NCBI GenBank assembly: GCA_947000775.1
Contig: CAMQGK010000328.1
Location: 1,446,001 to 1,510,000, forward strand
Reading direction: 5' to 3'
DNA from: Pterois miles
Taxonomy: Eukaryota; Chordata; Actinopteri; Perciformes; Scorpaenidae
DNA: 64,000 nucleotides
Position 1 is the first letter of the stretch. Each line of letters opens with the position of its first letter. The position numbers and the translations under genes were made by a program. Below the pieces are notes generated by a model, which saw only the letters and a list, made by a program, of their open reading frames with translations, had not been told where the DNA came from and did no database searches. This document shows positions 48,786 through 59,500 of this stretch, in pieces.

Positions 48786-49237
48786 ACTCAGCCTACTCAC
48801 CTTTAACAACCATTCATTTAGAACCAGTACAGAACATCTTCAGGTTTTTGTGTCGTCCCATGTGTCAAAAGGCTTTAAACCGGTTCAGTTCTGGTTCGGG
48901 AGCTTGGGGAAGGAAACTAGGTCAACTGAGAATCCGGTTCAAACACGCGACCACAGGCCGCTGACCCGGTTCATACCGGATCGGTTCAGACAAAGCTACC
49001 AGGTGGACTAACAGGACCCGGTTCAGACACGACAGGGAGCAGAACTGGACCGGGTTTAGTTAGCACAGTGAAGTTAGCACGGTTAGCAGGTGGTGCCGCT
49101 CCGCAGTTAGCACAGTTAGCCCGGTTAGCAACAATAGCTCGTGTTGTAGTTGTAGTACGGGTCACAGCAGGTTTATCTTACCTGGTTCTGTCGTACCTGT
49201 CCACTGGGTGAGTCGACCGCTGCTCGAACCGCTTCAA

Positions 49238-49290
49238 CCACCACCACCACCACCACCACCACAACAACAACAACAACAACAATAATAACC
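49238..49290. repeat. (CCA)n(CAA)n microsatellite
   Basis: accaccaccaccaccacc changing to acaacaacaacaacaa, in the probable promoter region of the SOUL gene. Confidence 0.95.
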
Positions 49291-49320
49291 GTTTCCGGTA
49301 CCCCTTCAAAATAAAAGCCT

Positions 49321-50594
49321 ACAAATCCGGCTCCATTTTCACAATAAAAATTTGGAGTTCTGAAGACAGTTTTTTATTTTCATTTTTTTCACCTTCATTT
49401 TCTCCCCGGAGGACACATAACTTATCACTAATATTATTTCCAAAAAATATCTCTTCTCCTCTAATAGCTGTAATCTTACAGCTATTATTGTTATTGTTAT
49501 TGTTATTGTCTGTGTGAGCAGAATTACATTAAAGTTATTAATTTAATCTCTTCAGTCAACTGTTTCTTCTACTATCTCATATTACACGTGTGAACATTGA
49601 TAGAAATACAAAGATAAAGAGGATAAAATACTGTAACTGTAGTTGGATGAGTGTTAACACAACAAATGTTATCGTTATGAAAAAAAGAATAAAATATTCC
49701 TTTTAACATGATATTAAAAACTATTAGTAAAGAGACAGTGACTTACAGCTGGGCTCTTTATTTGTTGAAGTGTGCCTAAAATCAATGATTTCTGATTGAA
49801 ACGTTGGATCAGACTGAGTTGTTTCTGTTTCCACAATCAGGTATCTGTAACATCACAGAGACACCTTAGTAACCATAGCAACCACTGACAAACGGTAAGT
49901 CATCAGTGTTGGCAGTTTATGTCGTCAATATCAGGTGCTGTACGCTGCAAACATGTAAAAGTGACAAGTGATCATATGTTCCTGACTCGTGGTTTTTGTC
50001 ACTGTGTTTTAGTTTAAAGTCCTCCCACCATGCATTGCTTCTGTTAAATGACATTTTGCTAATAACATTTTTGTCATTGGTTTTGGTCATAGAGACTCAG
50101 GACTAAGACTGACATCGTCAGCACAACTGAAAACCCCCATACAGGTTACTGAATTGAGTTTTTATCTCCTTAACATAATAAGAAACAAGTTCATGTGAGC
50201 CTCAAATTGAAAATCTGTCTATTTAATAACATGTAAACAATGCAGTTTCCAAAATGTGGAAGACGCCAGCAATGCTATCATAGATTCACCCAACAGAGAA
50301 GAAGAGATACAAATTCTCCATTAGTACAGAACTTCATGATCATAAATCAAACTGAAATACAAAGCAACCTAAGAGGGAATGTACCTGAAAGGATGAGAGC
50401 TGACAGGAGCTGAATATCATAATTAGATATAATTATAATAAGTGTGGAACAGCGATGGACAGTGCATTCATTTGTGCCACTGCAACAGGCAGTTTTCCAG
50501 TTAAACCAGTAACACGCAGGTAGTTTTCCAGTTAGTCCAGTAAATGAAGATGTAGTTTTCCCGTTACTTCGGTAATAAGGACATGGTTTTCTAG
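49321..50594 (-). other. slc29a1 3' UTR and flank
   Basis: Downstream, in gene sense, of the slc29a1 stop. tttatt at 49757-49762 (AATAAA on minus) is a candidate polyadenylation signal, about 830 bases after the stop. No other gene or recognisable mobile element. Confidence 0.45.
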
Positions 50595-53500
50595 TTAAAC
50601 CAGTGCTCTGAACAGGAAGGACAAAGCAGCCCCGAAAGCCAAACCCAGAGACAGAAAGAAAGCCATGATGGCTCCGGCTGTTTCTGCTTCATGAGGTAGA
50701 ACATTCCTGAAACAACAAGAGATCTTTATTAGTCATTAACTATTTAATATTTCCTAATAAACTTCATAATTACTTACTCTGAGAATAAAATGTTTAAGAT
50801 GAATGACATGTCGACATTTAGAGTTTCTAATCTAACCAACAGACTGATTATTATTTAAGTACTGACACTGTTCTTAATACATACACAAGTCTAGATGACT
50901 CTAACTGTGAGAAACATGAATCAGACCTGAAATCAACCAAGATGTATCGTTATCGTTATTACTATGATTATTAGAGTATTCACACTGTTATTAATACATG
51001 TGTACTTCAGTGTGTTTGGTGTCTTTTAGTGGTGCTTGTTGTATTCGGGTTCGTTTGGAGATTTTCATTCAGTTAGTTCAGTGAGTAATTGGTGAATATT
51101 TTATCAATTAGAGCGGCACAATGGGATGCAATTCTGCTGAGTCTGGTGATTTTTGGATATAGGCTCATACTGTACATGATATTAATAAATTAATCTGCAC
51201 TCCATCCAGTCCTTAAGGATTTCAGTGTTTAAGCCCAGAACTCTATACATACATGACGCTGGAACAACACAGGACTGAAGAAAAAGGTGGGGTGTGTGTT
51301 GTTGCAGCGTGCTGCTATTTGGAGGTGAGGGTTACCCATAGGATCCAGTAGAGGGGTCTGCCTGTGCCAGTAGAGCTAGGGTTACAATACTGTGATCTGT
51401 GTTTCTTACTTTGGACCGAAGCACATGCAGAGGCTGGCTAGGTATCCATTACTGAAAGCGAAGAGGATCATGAAGAAGATGAACCAGCTGTCATGATGGA
51501 AGAAGACGGGCAGGTGTAGACGAGGCTGAACGTTACACAACATGAAGAGAGGCACGAAGATGAGACGACACACAATGGACACAGGGAGCACCAGACTGTC
51601 CTTCCTCGGCTGGAAGCAGAGACAATATTGGATTAATTCATTAATTTATCTATAAATGTATACATGAGATTACACACCATTAAAAATGGGACTAGACAAG
51701 ATGACACATGATAGACTAAGGGAGTTTTGGGCGATCCTTCCCCGGGTGGACGAGGACAGACTGTATGAACCGGTGGTTGATGTTTAATGCCTGATATTAA
51801 CTCACCCACATACAGACGGCAGTTAAACTGCGCCCGGCCCAGTCACACAGGTTGAAGAGCAGGAAGCAGCTGACTGGGATGAAGTATTGATCTGTTACAG
51901 AAAACACAACAGTCACACAGATTGAAGAGCAGTCTGTCAGGAAGTCTGTGATTTGCTGACAGGTGGAGGCTGGAACAGTGAGCTGGGTGAGTCTGGAGCA
52001 TCTATCTGTTCAGGCAATACATTTGTCATAATATCAGGCTCCTAGCCAGTTTCCCCAGGGTTTCCTGTTTTCCCTGCCCTTTTGTCTCCTGTGCTGTCTG
52101 TCTGGTTCTGCTGTCGTCTGTGGTTGGCGCACCTGACGATGACCAACCAATCAAACAACTGCGGTATATCAACCGTGGGATTCCTTCCGCAGTCCACCAG
52201 ATCGTTTCGTCACCCTCCATGATTCTCCACGTCTGCCGGCTGTCGCTCCACTCGCCTGCTCACTCTCCGTGGCCGTTACCTGGTCCACGCACCAACCTGT
52301 GCTCAAACACTGGAGGACTTTAGGAGCTCATCCTTCCTGCCCTGCCTGTCCACCAATAAACTGTTCCCCACAAAAACTTACATTTTTACAATAAACCCAA
52401 CTAAATCGTGTGTCAGTGTGCTACATTTGGATTCACTTGTTGCCAGACTTGTAGAAGCAATTTGAACAATTTCAGTTATTAACTCTTTAGGACAATCCTT
52501 ATTTGTTCCAAAGTGTTTCGTAATGCAGTTCATCTGCCTGACATTAAACAGTACTTCTTTCATTCTTTTCAGGCCATCCATTTTAACTTCTTATCTTCTT
52601 TAGGTAGTCGGGGGGAGGAGGGTTTACAGATCGGGGTGCTGAACATTTTAACGCTGCTTTTAGCAGATCATGTGGTTCTGTTGGCATCATCGGTCTGCGA
52701 CGTCCAGCACTCACTGGATCGGTTCGCAGCCGAGTGTGAAGCGGCTGGGAGGAAGATCAACACCTCTAAATTGGAGGCCATGGGTCTCAGCAAGAAACCA
52801 ACCTCAAAAGGTGGATCATCCGTCATGTGATGGATGATCGCATGAGACCGCTACAGAAGAAGAGACTTCAAGTGATGCATCAACTCACCCCAGGAGCCTC
52901 CGTCAGCAAGGGTGGATCTGGTGTCGGCAGTGATGGCGGGAAACGTGCCAATGGTGACGGTGAAGGTGAAACAAACCGACAGAGCCAACAGCCAGATCTG
53001 GAGGTCAAAGGTCAGCAGGCAGGAAGACACACAGAATATTATATAAAAGTAAATGTATCTCCTGTTACACCTGAACATTGACCTGCCTGTTTAAAGGAAC
53101 AAACCACTGATTTTACATTAATTACACTCATGCATGAATTTTTTATTCATTTTAAAACATTGTAAAACTAACAAATGAGAGTTACGGATATAATTACGGT
53201 GCTATGAATCCTACTGAGGCAGCCGTCAACTTGCCCGAGAGGCAAAGAAAGAGAAAGAGCACAGCTGTTTTTAGGACCAGCAGAACAGATAAAGAGTTGT
53301 TCCGACCATTACTGCATAACAGCCTCCACCTCTGAGTCAAACTGTGAAAACTGGATCGACTGAGATGTCAGCATGCCGTCACCTTAGCTCTCGGCCAGAC
53401 CGGCTGCTTGACGAGTCCGTGGCGGCAGCTTTACCTCACGTCTGCATGATTCACGCATCTGTTGATCACACCAGCTGCGTGTTAGCTGTGTTTCTGCAGC

Positions 53501-56500
53501 GTTTCTGCTGCTCTTTCTGCAGTTTGAATTTCATAATGACCATTTCATTTCATTCTAAATGTCATTTATATTTATTTTAGACAGAGAAAGGTCAAGCAAC
53601 ATGTGCTCATTTGTAAACAACATGTGCTCATTTGTAAATAACAATAAATAAATAACTGTTCTATATTTATTCATGGAGCCCTGCAAGTCACTGCATGTTC
53701 TACAACAATGTCCTGCACGTATTTCAGAATAAAAGCCTTGTGTCTGTTTGTATCAGACTGTGGGCAAAGGTATCTGGCATCTGGCCTCAGAGCCTCATCA
53801 GGGGAAACTATGAGGGAAGCAATGGTAATGCGGTCAAGGCCAAATTTCACCACATCCTTCATGGCTGTCAGAGTTCGGCCATCAGACATAAGATGGGAGA
53901 GAGCTGGAGTCCTTAAAGTATGCATCCAACTCCCTCAGATATTCCTGGAAGGGGCCAGAAGGCACCTGAAGATAGCACTAGCATGCCAGGCACAAGCTCT
54001 GCGAATGAAACAATATCCTCCTCTGAAACAACTCAGCTACAGGTGGGTTAGGGTGCACCAGCAATTCCCCGTATCAATGCCAGATTGGAGGGTCATAACG
54101 AGCAACATCATCTGGAACAGCTCAGCAGTTAGCAGATCCTCCATAGAGGGCAGGTTGACAGACTGAGCCTTCTCCTCAAACAATGCATGTTATAACTTAA
54201 CAGTGGACAGAAGTGCTAAACGAACACAAAACATTACACAGTGAATAATAATCAAAACAGAAAACCGGTGTGATCGCGAGGCTACAAGCGCCAAGTGGCG
54301 AGTAATGTAATCATAGATAATTTAGCTTAAACTAATGCTGCCACTGTAGTTTACCTGCACGAGTGAGATGATGATGACAGCAGTATCTATCTCGGTATCT
54401 AACCCTAACCCTAACCTGGGTCATCCGAGGTCACGCATGACTTTGTTGAGGTCAGTAAGGATAAAATAGGACTGATGTAGATCCTCAGAGTGTGATTGAT
54501 CATTGATTGGTTTCTCAATTTTACTCTTTTCCATCACACAGATAATCAACACTAAGCTGAAGCCGATCAGTGACTTGAAATCTGATCAGATGACTCAGAA
54601 AATGTTCTGTGATTTCATTGATGAATCAGTGCAAACAATTTGATTTTTGTGTCGCTGACCTTCTTAAAGATTTTTATCATGGAGATGTTCTGCTGTGGTT
54701 TCTGATCAGCTGCTTCACCTTTACTCTCAGAAGAAGAAGAGGGAGACGGAGGAGAAGGAGGAAGAGAAGAAGAAAGTGTACAAAAACAATTACTGACAAT
54801 TACTGACAACATGAGCTAGCCAGAAACAAACTAAACTAGAATATGACTAAACTAAGCTCATAAAGACCAGAGCTTCTCTGCGGTGGTGTCTGGTTTATTT
54901 CATACCTCCGCTCATCAGATTCACAGAGTTCGGCTCGTCTGGTCTCTGTTTTCTGTTTCTCTCTTGATAAAACTGGAAAAACTCCTGAAAACATATAAAA
55001 TATGAAACACTGACGGGATGATTGGTACAGTTTCAGTTTGTAAGAATTTATTATTATCATTATTATTATTGATGAGCGATGCTGTGTTGGAGTTCTATCC
55101 GGAGAACAAGGATCGACTCTATGCAACAGAGTCGCTGAGAGGAAATCTCTGACTGTTGTTTGGACTTATGCATCAAACAGGAGCTTGGAGTACTCGACCT
55201 TCTTAGAGTCTCTGGGTGGCGTCAAGGATTGGCCACAACAAACACCAGGTTCAAACACAGGGTGGTTCATAAGTGTACATGGTACCAGAACACTCCAGGT
55301 CAAAGATCGATGATCGACTTTGTGGTCGTATCATCATCTGTGGTCGTATGTCTTGGACCATTAGGTGAACAGAGGAGCAGAGCTGTCCACTGACCTGGTG
55401 GGGAGGTGGATCAGGAGGAGGTGAAGAGAAGGAGAGGAGGAGGACATGCCTCTTCAGTGTTGCATGGAGGTTGGGAACAGTGCCTGTGGAATGGCAGACC
55501 GGGGTGGTGGTTCCCATTTTTAAAACAGGGGACCGGAGGGTGTGCTCCAATTATTGGGGTATCACACTACTCAGAAAAGTTTTTTCCAGGCTCCTGGAAA
55601 GGAGGCTCCGTCCGATTGTCAAATCTCAGATCCAGGAGGAACAATGTGGATTCCATCCTGGCCATGGAACAGTAGACCAGCTCTTTATCCTCCCAGGGCT
55701 GTTTGAGGGGTCATGGGAGTTTTACCCATCCAATCTACATGTGACTTGGAGAAGGCTTATAACCATGTACCTGGGAGTCCTGTGGGAGGTAGTGGGGGAA
55801 TATGGGGTACCGGGGTCATTGTTACGAGCCATCTGGTCCTCGTATTACTTAAGTGAGAGCTGTGTCCATATTATCGGCATGAAAGTCCAACACGTTTCCG
55901 GTGGGTGTTGGCCTCCACCAGGGTTGTTCCTTGTCTCCGATCCTGTTGTGAGGTGCAGCTGGGGGGAGGAGGGAGTCGGGTTTGGGGACCTCAGAATTGT
56001 GTTTCTGTCTTTTGCAGATGATGTAATCCTGTTGGCTTCATCAGACTGACCTTCGACGTGCACTGGGGTGGTTTGCAGCCCACCGTGAAGTGGTTGGGAT
56101 GAGAATAAGTGCCTTCAAGTCTAAAGCCATGGTTTTCTGCTGGAAAACGGTGGATTATACCCCCGGATTGGGGGTGAATCTTCACCCCAAACGAAGGAGT
56201 TAAAGATCTCGGGGTTCAAGAATGAGGGAAAAATAGAGCAGGAGATGGACAGGCGCTTTGGTGTGGCATCGGCAGTTATGTGGGTGCTCTACCAGACCGT
56301 TGTGGTGAAGATTTACCGGTCCATCTACATTCTACAACCTGACCTACGGTCATGAGTTTTGGTGGCTGAACGAATGAGATTGTGTATACGATGATGGATT
56401 TCCTTTGTAGGTTGGCTGGGCTCGGCTGAGATAGGTTGAGGACCCAGAACACGGTGGAGACATTAGATATCTGGTCTGGCCTCAGAATGCTGCTGGGGAG

Positions 56501-59500
56501 GGACATCCCCAGTGCTGCCCCCACAACCCGGTTAAGAGGAAGATGATGGATGGATGGAGATGGATGGATGGATGGATGGATTATTATTATTATTATTGTT
56601 ATTATTATTATCATCATTATTACTTTTAACATTATTACATCAGCCATCTTGTTGGCTAAACACAGCTCAGCGTTTGTGGTTGAACATGTGATCAAGGAAA
56701 GTAACCAATCAAAGTGATGCCATGAACCCTCTCAAATTTCCCTCCGGGGATTAATAAAGGTTCATCTTATCTTATCTTATCTTTAAGGGTGTCACATTGT
56801 GTGTCAGTTACCAGTCGAGGCAGCAGGATGTAGGAGAGGATGGACAGAAATATGACAACACAGGCTGTGATGAAATAACCGAATGCTGCATCCTGAAGAT
56901 CAGAGCCACCTACAGAAGGAGGAGGAGGAGAGGAGGGAAGGAGGAGGAGGAGAGGAGGAGAGAAGGAGAGAAGGAGAGGAGGAGAGAAGGAGGAGGAGGA
57001 GGAGGAGGAGAGGAGGAGAGAAGGAGAGGAGGAGAGAAGGAGGAGGAGGAGGAGGAGGAGAGGAGGAGAGAAGGAGAGGAGGAGAGAAGGAGAAGGAGGA
57101 GGAGGAGGAGGAGGAGGAGGAGGAGGAGAGAAGGAGAGGAGGAGAGAAGGAGGAGGAGGGGAGGAGAGAAGGAGGAGGAGGAGGAGGAGGAGGAGGAGGA
57201 GAGGAGGAGAGGAGGAGAGAAGGAGGAGGAGGAGGAGGAGGAGAGGAGGAGAGAGGAGAGGAGGAGGAGGAGGAGAGGAGGAGAGGAGGAGAGGAGGAGG
57301 AGGAGGAGAGGAGGAGGAGGAGGAGAGGAGGAGGAGGAGGAGGAGGAGGAGAGGAGGAGAGAGAGGAGAGGAGGAGAGAAGGAGAAGGAGGAGGAGGAGA
57401 GGAGGAGGAGGAGGAGGAGAGAAGGAGAGGAGGAGAGAAGGAGGAGGAGAGGAGGAGAGAAGGAGAGGAGGAGAGAAGGAGGAGGAGGAGGAGGAGGAGA
57501 GGAGGAGAGAAGGAGAGGAGGAGAGAAGGAGAGGATGAGAGAAGGAGGAGGAGGGGAGGAGAGAAGGAGGAGGAGGAGGAGGAGGAGGAGGAGGAGAGGA
57601 GGGAAGGAGGAGGAGGAGAGGAGGAGGAGAGGAGGAGAGAAGGAGGAGTGAAGGAGGAGGAGGAGAGAAGGTGAGGAGGAGAGAAGGAGGAGGAGGAGAG
57701 GAGAGGAGGAGAGAAGGAGGAGGAGGGGGAGGAGAGAAGGAGGAGGAGGAGGAGGAGGAGGAGAGGAGGAGAGAAGGAGAGGAGGAGAGAAGGAGGAGGA
57801 GGAGGAGGAGGAGGAGAGGAGGAGAGAAGGAGAGGAGGAGAGAAGAAGGAGGAGAGAAGGAGAGAAGGAGAGGAGGAGAGAAGGAGGAGGAGGAGGAGAA
57901 GGAGAGGAGGAGAGAAGGAGGAGGAGGGGAGGAGAGAAGGAGGAGGAGGAGGAGGAGGAGAGGAGGAGAGAAGGAGGAGTGAAGGAGGAGGAGGAGAGAA
58001 GGTGAGGAGGAGAGAAGGAGGAGGAGGAGGAGGAGGAGAGGAGGAGAGAAGGTGAGGAGGAGGAGAGGAGAGGAGGAGAGAAGGAGGAGGAGAGAAGGTG
58101 AGGAGGAGGAAGCGGTGAGGAGGAGGAGATAGGGGAGGAGCAGAAGGAGGAGGAGGAGGAGGAGAAGGAGAGGAGGAGAGAAGGAGGAGGAGGAGGAGGA
58201 GGAGGAGGAGGAGAGGAGGAGAGAAGGAGGAGTGAAGGAGGAGGAGGAGAGAAGGTGAGGAGGAGAGAAGGAGGAGGAGGAGAGGAGAGGAGGAGAGAAG
58301 GAGGAGGAGTGAAGGAGGAGGAGAGAAGGTGAGGAGGAGGAGATAGGGGAGGAGCAGAAGGAGGAGAGGAGGAGGAAGAGATAGAGGAGGAGAGAAGGTG
58401 GAAAAGAAGAGGAGGAGAGATATTGAGTTATTGATTATTATTGTTGAATTATTTAAGAGTTATTGGTGAAAGATTGTTGAGTTATTAATGAGTTCCTGGT
58501 GAGTTATTGATAAGTTATTGGTGACTTGTTCATGAGTCGTTGATGAGTTCCTGGTGAGTTAGTGATGTGTTATTAGTGACTTATTGATGAGTTATTGATT
58601 CATTATTGGTGACTTATTGATGAATTATTGAAGAGTTACTGCTGCTTACTTGCAATGGCGCAGATCATGGCGAAGGCAGCAAAGGTTCCAGCAAGTCCCT
58701 GGCCGCTCATTATCGGAGTCGTATATGAAGCTGGCAGCAACCCAGCCATCCCAAAGAGACTGCCCTGAAGCACCGCCCCAAACGCTGTCGAAAAGACAGA
58801 AGAGAACAGAATCGAGATAGCAAAGGAGAGAAAAGAAAGAAGAAAAGAAAGAAACAAACAGAAGAAAAAGAGAGAAAGTCTCATATCAGAGCATTAGTCT
58901 ATGAATGAAACAACAATGAACAACGACCAGTGCACAGAAACAAAAACATGAACAAAAAGAGTTAAAATAAGTAAATAAATGTTAAAATATTTGCCCTTTA
59001 AAGGCTAATTATGATATTTTTCAACCTAGGCTCTAGAATTCTCTCTTGTTCTAGTATGGTATGGTATGGTACTCTGTCCTCCTATGGTCTGGGGTCTGAT
59101 GGGAACAACACTCTGAAACTAGTCCAGCATTGATTGAGATCGCTGCACCCTGTGAATCAGCAGTGAGATCATATTTTGGGTCATTCGTCCCCATTAGCCA
59201 ATGATACATAACGTGTAAGAACAGGTTGACGAATACAGATGTTCTCCTTTAAATATCTAAGAAACAAACAATAACATGAGAACATGTTGACGAATACAGA
59301 TGTTCTCCTTTAAACCTGAAACGGACTGGCCTGAAGCAGCAAACAGACAGACTCACAGTTGATGATGACGATCTTCACCATGGTGATGGAGAAGAAGGGA
59401 AGCGGCTCCAGAGGGACTTTGACGAGGACGGCGGTGGCGATGAAGACAAACATGATAATGAGCAGACTCCCCATCACACGCAGTCGCTGAGGGATACTGA

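Larger units (their letters stand above)
47165..49320 (-). promoter_or_regulatory. Probable 5' UTR intron and promoter of the SOUL gene
   Basis: On the minus strand, cagaaccag|gtaagata at 49182/49181 is a strong donor, and gtctcttcag|gtcaaagg near 47195 a good acceptor just upstream of the ATG, suggesting a non-coding first exon around 49183-49300. Repeated ggttagcacagttagc motifs occur at 49060-49130. No other coding exon was recognised in this stretch. Confidence 0.45.

Noticed and set aside
53671..54166. 84-codon minus and 152-codon plus frames in slc29a1 intron 8
   Set aside because: Overlapping opposite frames with no recognised domain; kept only as unassigned intronic sequence.
56797..57982. 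Open frames of 284, 263 and 103 codons rich in Glu/Arg/Gly
   Set aside because: Direct translation of the (GGA)n tract in an slc29a1 intron. Frames overlap each other and contain no non-repeat domain.
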